From positions 23,848,254-23,912,253 of the forward strand of contig OX579641.1 in NCBI GenBank assembly GCA_951230915.1: a stretch of 64,000 nt of DNA, read 5' to 3'. A model generated the notes under the pieces. The model was given only the letters and a program-made list of their open reading frames with translations. It had not been told where the DNA came from and ran no database searches. The DNA is from Antitrichia curtipendula (lineage: Eukaryota > Streptophyta > Bryopsida > Hypnales > Leucodontaceae). This document shows positions 50,171 to 62,117 of the stretch, one piece after another (the stretch's first letter is position 1; every line of letters begins with the position of its first letter). A program made the translations under genes and the position numbers.

Positions 50171-53100
50171 AATTGTCAAAGTTCATGAATTATTTTCTAC
50201 ACATTCCCATGGTAGTGTACGTAAATTTTGTACTATTACGTTCTATCAAAAAACTTTCATTTTTCATTTTTCCTTCAATGTCTCAAAGTTTCTTATACGT
50301 TCCTACAAAGTATAAGAAGGAAAAATGAAAGTTTTCATTTTTCATTTTTCCTACAAAGTATTAGATTCTTATCACTTTTGTTGAACTTCATTTCCCATTG
50401 ATAGAGGTTATAAGTGCAATGTACTTTAAAATCACAAATTCTTCATTAAGTTGCATGAGATGCACTAAGATTTTGAAAGTTTATAAGGCAATAATCTACA
50501 TTTAGAGCGATTAGTTCTTATTAGTTGTGATTTTACCATTGTTTACAATTGTAGCGATGTTAGTTTATTATGTACGACAACCGTGAATGGAATTCAAGCA
50601 ATGATCATGGCAAATAGAGCAACTCTACATGCTTGTATACATTTGGATAAAGTGCAAGATCATGCAATTTTGTGAATGGAACCCATTTCAAGCTAGGCTT
50701 AGAAGAATATCTTTATAAATGTTCCCACATGAGCACCTTGTGGCTTTTGACATTGCATTTGTTGTATCTATTGTATGCATTGGGAGCAATACCAAGTTAG
50801 AAAATTGATCCACAAAGATTTAAGTGCAATACATTGTGGAAACTTGAAAAACAAAATATTACAATGTATACTCGATAAATTTCTTACCCAAATTGTTGTA
50901 ATTTAAAAAATATTTATTATATGATTGAATTGTAAACCTCCAAAGTGGATGAAATTTCGATGTTGGTGCTCACTTAGAAATGGCAAGAACCATTCTGTGA
51001 TGACTTGCAGTGAATTCTTGATGTCAAATTTTGAATTCTCTAAAATTTCAATCAAACTATAATTCTTAAACTTCATGCAAGCCCCTAGTACTAGATATAG
51101 GCATATTCCTTAGTCGGATACATATGCATTCAAATACACACCAAAAAATAGCAAGATAATAGTGTCTCTAGTAACCATCGTTTACAAAAAAACAAAACAT
51201 AAACATTGTGTTCTATATATAATACTCAATTGCCAAGAATGATTCTACATCATGTATAACAAGACTCATAGAGTTTGATAATAGAATAGAACATGCAAGT
51301 ATTTTACAAACCAAAGTTCCAAAGTGCCATGGAATCAATTTAGAGGGCCTAATTTGGTTGTAATCAACTACATAGTCAAAGGTCTAGTCAAGTATTAGCT
51401 ATATAATATTTAAAAAATTGATAGGGTTATCTTTGTTGGTGTTGTCCAATATATAACTATTTTGTGATGAACTAGAGTTGGTGAGAGATACAAACAAAAC
51501 AAATAATTTGCAAGATTTGAGACATATTTGTTCATAATTGAAAAATGCAATACAAGAAATCAAATATAGTGGAGGAAATCCTTTGGTTCCCAAACAAAAG
51601 TTCTCCAATTGCCAAAATGTGATGCTCGTATGATTTAAGGTGGGAGTTCCCTCAAAAGTGTTGTCTTTAGAAGGACATCTATCCAATTGGTGAGTAAAGA
51701 AGGATATATTTTATCTCTTACAAGACAGTAAAACTTGCCCAATTTCCATCTATAATCTTCCACCTTGATTTGAATTGTTGTTTTGTCAAATAAGTGATAC
51801 TAAATAATATTATTATTTTATTTTATTATAAAATTTTATCAATCACAAATGACATTCATCCATTTGAATATGTCTAAAAAGGCATATACTGAAGGTGTTA
51901 GAATTTTTTTTACAAATTTGTAGTCTAAATGTAGTCGATCATGCCATGAGACAAGAGTTTATTTATTGTTCTTAGATACCTCAAGATTTGTAGTCTATGA
52001 AAAAACAAATATTTTAAAAAATTACTTATATATCAAAGCAATATATAGTATACAAAATAAATATATCCACTTCAAACTCGAAAGTCACAAAAAAATAACC
52101 ATTTTTCTAAAAAAATTGCATTTAGAAAAGGTATGTATTGTTTCTGTACGAAAATGCATTGAAAAGGTATACATTGGCTAGGTAATACAATCAAATATTA
52201 AAATTTTCATATCCAAATTGAAGCAAATATTTGGAAATTTGACCTCAATCTAAGATTTCACTTTGATTTGGATTCCAAAAATATATATAAAGCCTAATTA
52301 TTTCCATTTGTATGGTATTTCCAATTTATTCTATTTCAATGCATTTTTCATGTAGAAACAATATAGACTTTGTTGATCTATGTAAACAATTTTTTTTTTG
52401 TGGTCTTCTAAGTTTGAAATGAATATCTTTTATCTTTCATCCACTATTTGTTGCAATACATGAATGAAAGTTATATTACCTTGTTTTCACATTTGATGTC
52501 ACATTTCTTTTTCTACCATGTAAAAGATTGAAGTTTTTGGGAAAGTCTTGAAAGCATTTGAAGTTTTTAGAGAGAAACAAAGTCATAATCAATAGAAGAC
52601 ACTTACAAATTTTTGAATTATTCACTTTGGATATAGTTAAGAACATCATTATTACAAATCAATTCAATATAGGATCTATCATAGTGATAATAGAATACAA
52701 AAAGAGAGAATGTAATAAGGTGATTTATGTTCACAATAGATCACTCAAAATTTATCATTCGCGGTAAATAAATTCTTATTTTCTCAGGGTGGGTGGGGGT
52801 GTTAGAAACCAAATGTGATCTAGCCGTGGTCAGTGATATATACCTTAGTTGTCAATGTGACCAAAAAAAAAGAACTAAACAAACTCAATAATTTAAAATG
52901 GAGCCGACAAGATACTACATATATTGACAACAAGAATATAGGAATTTTCAGGATAGGAAGACAACATTTCCATCCAAACCATGTTCTTTACTATAAAAAC
53001 TTTGTGATTCAAATGGATGGGTTAGGACTAAATCACATTTGGTATTGTGGAATTCTTACCTTGAGGAAAAACATAAGACTTCTTTTAATTTATCTTGGAT

Positions 53101-54150
53101 GATAGAATTTGAAAAATTGAAATTTATTTAAGGAATCAAGGCCCCTAAAGTAGCTTACAAACATTACAATATGCAAAATTAACAATAAGAGACAGTTTTT
53201 TACAATTATTTTTTGGGACTCTGAAGAATACTAGATCAGGTTTAGTCGAGTATTTGCCATATGGGTGAATATAGCTAAAATTAGCATAAATAATTTAGTC
53301 CAATGCAATCTATAATTCAAGATGATATGAAGAACAATTTGTTACATATCTTAATTTTTTTGGAAAAGTGTCAAGTCGACGGTCACTTAAAATTAGGTGA
53401 AGCATTGTATTTCTACATTCATTCATCTTTGGGACCAAAAAAATACTATTCAATACTATTCAATACTATTCATGCAATTTTTCATCGAGAATTAGTGATT
53501 CCATTTATATTTTAAATATATATTTTTAATTGACATAAATACACTACTACAATAATAATTTTTTATTATAAACCATACAATTGGTAATTGATTCATCAAA
53601 AATAAAAACTCATAATATTTCCAAATCTATTAGTAAGGTTATACTTAATTTCATTATTCTAGTTGGAAATAAAGTAGAGATTTATTTTGAAATGGTGTAA
53701 TTTGGTCCCATGGTACCAAAGAAAAGGTGGGATTGATGAGGGACCTTTGGGATCCTGAGAAGTGCGAAATCTACTATAGAAGTGGTATGAGCCTTTTTAA
53801 GGTTAAATTTTTTAACCTTGGAGAAGATGTACTAGGAACAAATTATTTTCCATGGATGATAAAAAAATTGAAAATTTAGAATTCTCTATTTGGAATCCTG
53901 GACCCCGAATTACTACTAGAAGAGTAACGAATTACAAAATTGTGGGCGCAAAATAAGGGACAGTTTTTTCCATCCATATGTGACAAAACCTTGAAGAAGA
54001 AGCAAAAAAAAAACTAAAGAATCTAACCCTCCCCCTTCCTTGAGGCCACAGAGGATTGACGCATGTATTGCCCCATCAAAGGGTAAATGTACCTCCCCCC
54101 TGAATTGTGCCGCTTGAATTTTGTATTTCTTCACGTCTCTTAGCTAATTT
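50170..54150. other. AT-rich intergenic DNA, no gene seen
   Basis: Very AT-rich with frequent stops. A small direct repeat (TTCATTTTTCATTTTTCC, twice) lies at about 50257-50350 and a CAATACTATT triplication at about 53451-53472. No family resemblance in any short frame. Confidence 0.5.
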
Positions 54151-54155
54151 GGATC

Positions 54156-54362
54156 GGGGTGGATTGACCCCCTCGCTCGGCCTTACCAAGGGTGCATGTA
54201 AAAAAGAAGCCCCCGATTCTGGGCCGTTTCAGGGTATATTCTTGACTTCATTATACAAATTTGGGGTTTCTAATCGCAAATATGAATTCAAAATTTGCAA
54301 AAAAATCATGTGCAAAAAGCAGGGTTTGCCCGCATGGCCGAGCGAGGGGGTCAAACCACCCC
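54156..54362. repeat. Inverted-repeat (foldback) element, 207 bp
   Basis: A 27-base arm at 54156-54182 (starting GGGGTGGATTGACCCC, ending GCTCGGCC) is inverted at 54336-54362 with one mismatch. A diverged relative of the arm (GGTGAATTGACCCCCTGCTCG) occurs at about 42310-42330. Likely a MITE; no target duplication was identified. Confidence 0.6.
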
Positions 54363-54419
54363 GGGCCTAATTTGGGGCCTCCGATTGCAAATTAAAAAAA
54401 TTCCAGTGTTTTCTGTAGG

Positions 54420-55620
54420 GGTAAAAAGACGGGGGCAATCCATGGGTCCATCCTTCCTGGACAGGCTCGTCGCATTAAGTTACTTGTGACCAAATCCGAG
54501 AAGTGCGGGTTCGCAAGAGGCCAAGATAAGCGGTTGGCCGGGTGCGGAGATCCGGGGTGGCGAATCCCGAGGACGCGTCTGCAGCAGCGCAGCCCCGCCG
54601 GCCCAGCCCGCCCCCCAGCCGCCTGCGGCACGTGCACACGGTGCCCCGTGGTCCAGCGAGGCGGAGGGAGCCTGAATCTCCCCCGGGCGGAGGTTGGGTC
54701 GGGCCGGGTCGGGTCGGGTCGGGTCGGGTCCAGTGGGTTGGTGCGGCTGCCTGCCCGGGTGGGTGGCTGTTGCGGGCGGGGCCAGTGCGGACATCTGGCC
54801 TGTGCTCCCCCGCAGGGCACACAGCCCACATCAATGCCCCACCTTTCCACACCACCCTCCTCCTAGCTGGCGTCTCCACGACCCCACCCGGCCCCACCCG
54901 GCCCCACTCATTCCGAAAGCCAGGTCTACTTTTTTCCATTAAACTTACTAACCTATACAACTTGGCTTTTGATGCAGTGGGTGATGGGGACCACCCTACT
55001 GGCCCACTCCACTTTATCGGCTCCAGTCTCGGGCCCCCCAAGTCATCTCGGGCCCCCCTTCTGTTCGTTCGTTCAGTTCTTCCCCATGCATGCCACGTGT
55101 TCGAAGGAGCTGCAGGCGCCTTGCTTCATGCTCACACTTCCGTCAGTCGCCCTTAACTTAGCGTAGTGGGACTCTCAAGCTTTCGTGTAGCTTACTAGCG
55201 TAGCCTAGCTTTGGCCTGTAGGTCGGGCTAGCTTTGGCCTAGGGTTTAGCTTTTTTCCTTCCGTCGTACGCCCCCAGCCAGCGCAAGCTTTTGACAATTT
55301 TAGCTCTGTCCCCCTCGGTGACCGAGCTTCACGGGTCCCAGGGACGGTCTGCCACCTCTTGGGACGGAGGGACGGAGGGACGGAGGGACGGAGGGAGAAT
55401 CATCAGCCCAGGCAGCACTGGCACTCGTCCGTCCGTACTTTAGGGGGCCACCGCTCCTCCTTGGGGAAAACGTGGGAACGAGTACTTCAGGGAGTACTTC
55501 AGTCCAGTTAAGTGAAAAGGGAGGAGGGCCATAAATCGCCCACCGAAGAGCTGGAACTGAAATTGAGGGGGGGACCGGGGGAGACCGGGGGAGGGGAAGC
55601 TTCTTCAAATATTCTTCTGT
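54420..55620. other. GC-rich island with simple repeats, no gene called
   Basis: This block is strikingly GC-rich against the surrounding AT-rich DNA. It contains a (GGGTC)n tract at 54695-54730, a (GGGACGGA)n tract at 55361-55396, and CACGTG cores (GGCACGTGCAC near 54627, CCACGTGT near 55093). Overlapping open frames on both strands are Pro/Arg/Gly-rich products of base composition. It could be a captured promoter or CpG-rich fragment; no conserved protein is visible. Confidence 0.5.
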
Positions 55621-55894
55621 CAAGTGGAATGGGCATCGAAACCCAAGTCGTTTCATATTTTTTTGGAGCTTTGCGGAATTAGTTATGGAATTTTGAAGTT
55701 GAAATGGCAAAGGGCTCTAAAATCGCCCACCTCCTGAAAATGTACATTACTTCTACACTATTGAAGGCTACCCCAAAGCAACATGCACAAAAAGTGTACA
55801 TTTGAGGAGGTGGGGGGTTTAGAACATGTGCGCTTTTTAAAACTTCCTATTTTACTCTCTCCATCCAGATTTGAGGGGAGGTAGACAAGCCTAT

Positions 55895-56170
55895 TAAGGT
55901 AGGCACCCCCAAAATGGCACCTAACCTTAAAGCGCCATCTACAGGTTGTGTACATTTCCAAAATCAGTTATGTACCTATTTGGATGGAGCCCTTTCAGAA
56001 ACAAACTTTGACCCTTAATAACTTTTGCATACGGTGTCCAAATGCCACGTTCTCTGGTGCATTGGAACCTCCTTTCACTTGCCAACAAGAATCTGTGAAA
56101 ATTTGACCAGTCTAATAGTAGTAACTAGGCTCAGTAGCAAAAAGTGGCGGTTTTGGGTGTACCCACCTTA
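55895..56170 (+). mobile_element. MITE, copy 3 of the dispersed family, 276 bp
   Basis: Best-defined member: the left end TAAGGTAGGCACCCCCAAAA matches the reverse complement of the right end, TAAGGTGGGTACACCCAAAA, in 17 of 20 positions. TA at the outer edges may be the target duplication. The body aligns with 36408-36690 and 39950-40200. Confidence 0.65.
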
Positions 56171-56489
56171 CCATGCAAACCAACAATTTGAAGATCTAAG
56201 CTTGTTTCATTTGTGTCAAAATAAAATAAAATTTAATCTTAAGGTCAATTCTTGAAGAATGATACACCTATTTTTCAAAGGTGCATGCTTGTATAACTCA
56301 TGAATCCAACCCAACCCGAATGATAATTTTTTATGTTCAAATTATAATTTATGTGAAATTATGAAGTAGTCTATCCTCAAATTACAAAAAGCATTCATAG
56401 AATGGAGTCATGAACATCATGTAAACAATCTATAACCGTCAGCTCTCTCATAGGTCCTATGGTACTTAAGTGTTTTATCATTAACCTCT

Positions 56490-57000
56490 AAAGGACCAAG
56501 GCCTTTTCTCCATCAAATTACACTCCAAAATGTCACTTCTATTGCAAAAAATAATTTTTTTAGTATCCAACCACAGGATCTTATATTAGACTAGAGTTAG
56601 AATGTATGCAAGAAATTCCAGAAACTTTGACCGCATACATTGCAAGATATTTGCATCCAAAGTGAAGAAAACAAGTTTTTTTGCACTTTGCTTGAATAGA
56701 TTTTTTGGCTTTGAATCTTCTTAGCTTAAATTTTTGGTACTATTGATTTTGATTTTCTAATTTTTTATATTGAATACTTGAGTTGAGAATCTAGAAAAAA
56801 AAATTCAAGAAAAAAACACTTAATTTTTACTCATTAAATTTTTTAAAGTAGAAGTAGATTCAAGATACTAGAAGAAAAAACTAAAATTAATTGTTAATAG
56901 CTCTACAATGAAATTGAAATACAATAATCCCAACGCTGATTTTGTTCTAGCAAGCAAATACAACCTTGTCTAACAATTATTTTTGGAAAATTATAAAAAT
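56490..57000 (+). repeat. Dispersed repeat family, copy 2 of 3
   Basis: Aligns with 41040-41690 and 61010-61580, starting from AAGGCCTTTT and running through ATTGCAAGATATTTGCAT to TTGTTAATAGCTCTAC. No coding capacity. Confidence 0.65.
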
Positions 57001-58182
57001 TGCATTAAAAAATGAATCCTACAAGTTATTTTTTTAAGAAGATGCTTAGATTGCCCAAAAAACTAAGATTGTCCATAACTTTCTCATCACTAGTCCAAAT
57101 AGATGAATCAAAGCTTCAAATGTAGACAAAAAGATATAATTTTAGGATTTAAAAAAAATTAATTAATTTTTTTAAATTTTTTGTGTTGCCCGCCAACCTC
57201 AATTTTTGGCTTATTGTGCCATAACTTTTTCTCCTAGGCACTAATTGAAATAAAAATGATATACCCACAAAGCTCTTGCATAACCGCACATCCTCAAAAT
57301 TTCACCAAAGATTGAGGTCATAGGAACCTATCCGGACCCAAATTGTCCCTTGAGGAGACAAACAGTCTTTTAGGGGTTAAATGATTGAGATATGTTATCC
57401 CTTATTGGCATTAATACAATGATCATGTCAAAAAAAAGGGCAGATTTGGATGATGGGTTGGATGGAATGGAGTGTGTGTGTGAAAAATGACAAAAGCAAG
57501 GGAGCATATAAAAATGGCTTGGTTTACCTTAATTTTTCCTTGATATTTTGCATATTTTTGCTTATAATTTAATAAATATATATTATTTACGTCAATATTA
57601 CAAAAATTCATCATACATGAAGTGTTAAAAAAAAGAAGACCATGGAACCTCTTTGTTCATTGTCTAGATTTTGGACATTGGAGCGCCAAGGGATTAGATG
57701 TTTTTAGTTTTGTTGAAAATTTTAATACCAATTTCATCAATCATGTTGTGAAAAATGAATTTCGACAAATTGATATCACTGTTGTCAATAAAAAAAATTG
57801 CATGAGTTCATTGCAACTTCATTAAAAATTGGACACAAGAAAGCCTCTAAATGACCTACTCAAAACAAACTTTGAAAAATAAGAGGTCTAAAGTCGGGAC
57901 AATTATTTCAAGACAAGGACTCATATTGCTAATAGTTAATATCCAAAAGATACAATTGCATCTTATGTGACAGATTGTGAAAGATATGTGAAAGATGTGT
58001 GCCATCTTTTGAGATGATAGTCATACAAAAGTCACAATGCACCCAAAGTCCAATTTTTTTTATTAATTCTCCAATAACCCCCCAAAAAGTTTTGAAATTA
58101 ATTTTGAAATTTTCATTCCCTACCCCTTCCCCATGCCCTCTTGTAATTTTCAGAAAGGAATGCAATTACAAACAATATGGAA

Positions 58183-58360
58183 TAAACAACATCCCGTATC
58201 TTATACCCGTATCCATATTTGTATTTTTATTCATATCCAATATTGTATCGTATCTATATCCATATCTCCATTCAGTATTTATTGTATATTTATATACGAT
58301 CATGTATCCGTATGTAGTATTGATTTTGGTATCCGTATCCGTATTGATATTTGGACGGCT
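58183..58360 (+). repeat. Degenerate TATCCRTAT-type low-complexity tract
   Basis: Variants of GTATCCGTATCC and TATCCATAT recur irregularly over about 170 bases. A similar context (GTATCCATATTTGGACG) recurs near 59706, suggesting a related repeat there. A G-run follows at 58478-58493. Confidence 0.6.
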
Positions 58361-58690
58361 CAAGTTAAATCTCACAAAGTCAACGGCTTGTGATTTTCTG
58401 AGAAATCAATGGTGATTTCAAAGGTAAAATTTCTTAAAAACAAACAATCAACGGCCTTTAAATTTTTTGAGAAAGAAGGGGGGGGGGGGGGGGCAACTAA
58501 TACAAACTAGGGGTGCCATCTTTTCAGAAGATAGTTTATTTCTCAAAAAACTAGATATGAGACATGAGTGGAGTATATGTGTCATTTAGCTTGATGTTGG
58601 TTGCTAAGCTCTTATGAAAATTCAAAAAGTGGTACACATGTAATTTTTCTTGTAGTTGTTTGTCATGACCCTTGTGACAACCTTCGAACC

Positions 58691-58923
58691 TTTGATGGAT
58701 GAATGCATTGATAGATGAGATTTTTTTATGATAATTATGTCATGACTTTCATGTCATGACCTTTGATGGATGAATGCATTGATAGATGAGATTTTTTTAT
58801 GATAATTGTGTCATGACTTTCATGTCATGACCTTTGATGGATGAATGCATTGATAGATGAGATTTTTTTATGATAATTGTGTCATGACTTTCATGTCATG
58901 ACCTTTGATGGATGAATGCATTC
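58691..58923 (+). repeat. 71-bp minisatellite, three copies plus a partial
   Basis: Units begin at TTTGATGGATGAATGCATTG at 58691, 58762, 58833 and 58904 (partial). Spacing is exactly 71 bases and the copies are nearly identical. Each contains GTCATGACTTTCATGTCATGAC, with a short internal inverted repeat. Confidence 0.92.
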
Positions 58924-60059
58924 ATGATGAAATGTGCACTAGTGAATAAGCAGAGAATAGAGATATCCAGATGGTGGATTTGTGCACTGGAGTTAGACAA
59001 CTTCAATTAGATGACAAGGGCACTGGAATACTTGGAGATAGATATCTACACATGATGGATTTATGTAGTGAAGTTGACAACTCCACTTGGATGACTAGTG
59101 CACTGGGGTTAAACAACTACTAGATAAAGAAAAGCAGATGGAACTTGTAGTTAGATAACTCCAAGTAGAAGATCAAGATATGGATAAGAGATTTAGATAA
59201 AATATGATTGGAGAAGTATAACTAGGACATATACTTTAGTGGATGATTTTAAACAGAATCACGGATAGAAAGCTAAAAGTAGAAAAGAAGTCATAGTCTA
59301 TATTAAGGACTAATAGTCTTTATTGATAGTCTAGATGATATAAGACAGAGCTTGGGGGTGAGGAAACAATATCTTCTTGGAAATTGATCTCTCTATGGTT
59401 AGGTGGTTTGAGCTCTTGTGTAACGTTCTTGTATATACGTTCTAAGTATATATGGTGTTCATATTTGGAGTGCATTGTGACTTGACGTTACAAGCCGTGG
59501 GAGGTTTGTAACATTGTTAATCTTTCACATCCATAAATGTGTGTACATCCCCTCATGAAATGAATTCATGATTTGTACTTGAAAACCAATCCTAAAACCA
59601 TATATTTATTCATGTGGAACCTATAGAACTTGCAATTGATATGGGATGTATATGTATGAATTCATGTGAACATGTACATATTTTGTATTTCAAAAGCTAT
59701 AATTGTATCCATATTTGGACGATCAAGATTGTATTTGGCAGCATCAACAGCTTCAATTTTCTCAAGAGATTGATGGCATTTGGGAGGGTCTTTTTCTTCC
59801 TACATAACTCCAATGGTGCTGATTGATTTGAAAAAAATAAATCGATTGCAACTTGAATACTTTTTTTTTTCTCATTTCCCATTTGGCGGCAGGGAATTTT
59901 CAAACTATTTTCAAACTGGAGTAGGATGCAAGCAAGGTTGCATGCATCTTTTGCGTGCTTCGGGGACACCCCTAAGTCTTATGTGCCTAAAAGGTGGCCA
60001 CTTTATCATATGATATCATAATGTACATCTCCTTCATTAATATGTAATTTATTGTTGAA

Positions 60060-60260
60060 AAAATGATTTTTGAACATCTATGCACCAAAAATTTACAATC
60101 CTTTGTAACTTTTGTATATAGTATGCAAAAGGGGGTAGTCTTTGGTACATTGAAGCCTCCTTTTATTTGTCAATTGGAATATAAAAACTTGATTAGTCTA
60201 ATAATGGCGATTGTGCACAATAGACAAAGTGGTAGTTTGTTGTCATTGCTAAAGAAAGCC
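60060..60260 (+). repeat. Dispersed MITE-like repeat, copy 4 of 4 (diverged)
   Basis: Retains TTTGTAACTTTTGTATA, the GGTACATTGAAGCCTCCTTT segment and AGTCTAATAATGGCGA in the same order as the other three copies. Confidence 0.5.
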
Positions 60261-61009
60261 AATTGGAAAAACTATGCATTCAAATTTGACCTTAGGAGTG
60301 CAATTTCCAAAAGAATGGGACATAATTTTGAAAATAACGACTTTCTAGTGCATCAAGAAAAAATGATGTTTGAATTTTCTTGTAAATTAAATCAATTGTA
60401 GTAAAATACTGTTTGAATGAGTGGAAATTGAAAGCTTTAATTGCATAAGTAGCAAGACTATAATATTTGAAATAGGATAAAAAGCTATTTTTCAAACCTT
60501 TCCAATAGGGTCAACAAATTTTGACTCCTCTTGAATTAACATGTTTAGATATTGTGGCAAAACTTCAAAAAGATTTTTTCAATATTGGCTTCAAAGGAAT
60601 TCAACCTAACTTCCAAATGTTTGTTATGGATTAAATTGGTCAAAAAACAAAAGAATTAAAGGACCACAAAATAGGGGCAATTTTATCCCAAGGTAAATAC
60701 CTAAAGGTAAACAAATGGACTATTCTCCTTAGTCCTACCCATAGAAAACAACACCCTCTTTAGTCCTCAAAAAAATGTATTTTCAACTTGGAAAATATGC
60801 TAAAATTGATTATGTACCATTGATGATCAAATTTAATTTTGTAACTGGAACGCACTAGGAGACATCAATAAATACAACATAATTAAACCAACCACAAAAT
60901 TTGGGACATGTTTTATATTTTTTTTTGTGGGCATATGACTTAAGGACAAACTAAAGGATTGATTCTCCACAACCCTCCACAATTGGCTTCCTTCTCACAT
61001 TTTCATTAA

Positions 61010-61580
61010 CCTATAGAAATTTACATTTTCATTCAAAACCGTCATTTGTGTTGCGTTAGCACAAGAAAACATAGAAAATATTTTTCTTCAAATTTGACCA
61101 TAGGATCTTGTACTTGACTTGTCTCAAATCATGTGATAAAAATTTCATAAAGTTTAACCATACAAATTGGAAGATATTAGCATCCAAAGTTGGAAAAGAA
61201 GATTTTTTGAATATTATATTGCAAATTCAGATTACTTTGATCGCCATTTGTAGAAATGTTTTCTATTACAAAATTTGAATTTAAAAAAAAAAATTATGTT
61301 GAGGAATTGAGTTGAAAGTCTAGGAAAAAAAATTAAAAACACACTCATTCATGATTTCATTCTTAAAAAAATTGTTAAGTAGAAGTAGGTCAAAAATTGA
61401 ATGAAAAACTAAATTGTTAATAGCTCTAAAACGGAATTGAAAAATAATAATCCCAATAATGAGATTGTTCTAAAAAGCATACTTGACCCTGTCAAACAAT
61501 CTTTTTGGAAAAATTGTGAAAACTGCATTAAAAAATTAATCTTATAATTATTTTTCGAAGAAAATGCTTAGATTGCTTGA
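61010..61580 (+). repeat. Dispersed repeat family, copy 3 of 3
   Basis: Aligns with 41040-41690 and 56490-57000 (AGGATCTTGTA, GAAGATATTAGCATCCAAAG, TTGTTAATAGCTCTAAAA). The similarity continues beyond the limits given, in diverged form. Confidence 0.6.
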
Positions 61581-61948
61581 AAAACAAGATTGTCCATAAC
61601 TTTCTCATTACTAGTCCCAATAGAATGAATCAAAGCTTCACATACAAATAAAAATCTAATGTTTGAGAAAAATAAATAAAATAAATAAATTTTGAATTTT
61701 TGTGATTTTTTGGAGGCTACCCATCCACTTCCGTTTTCGGCTTATTGTGCCATAACCTTATCTCCCAAGCACCAATTGAAATAAAATTTGTATTCCCACA
61801 AAGCTTATGTGTTTTTCTAGCTCCGCAAAAAAAATTTAGAAAATTTCAATGAATATTGAGACTATATGAGCCTACCCAAAGTTGCATTTTGGCCTCCATA
61901 TGGCCAATAGGAGTTTAAGAGTAAAAAAGGTCTTGATCTTGTGGAATG

Positions 61949-62117
61949 CATCACAAAGTTCAGGACATGCCAATATGGTGCATTGAAACACTATCAAGCT
62001 AATTTGGTACCAACCTCCATGCTAGGTTTGATATTGAGTTTGCATGGAGTTTGACGCCAAATTATCTTGATAGTCTTTTGTTGCACCATATTGGCATGCC
62101 CTGACTTTTATGATGTG
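61949..62117. repeat. Long imperfect hairpin, arms about 75 bp
   Basis: The left arm (from CATCACAAAG through CATGCCAATATGGTGCA and CTATCAAG(C)TAATTTGG to CTCCATGC) pairs with the right arm, which carries the same blocks inverted (GCATGGAG, CCAAATTATCTTGATAG, TGCACCATATTGGCATG). The loop is about 20 bases. It could be a foldback MITE or a precursor of small RNAs. No flanking duplication is identified. Confidence 0.75.

Noticed and set aside
54475..55156. Overlapping 100-200 codon frames on both strands, rich in Pro, Arg, Thr and Asp
   Set aside because: They result from GC-rich sequence and the GGGTC pentamer repeat (PDPTRP runs). No conserved domain.
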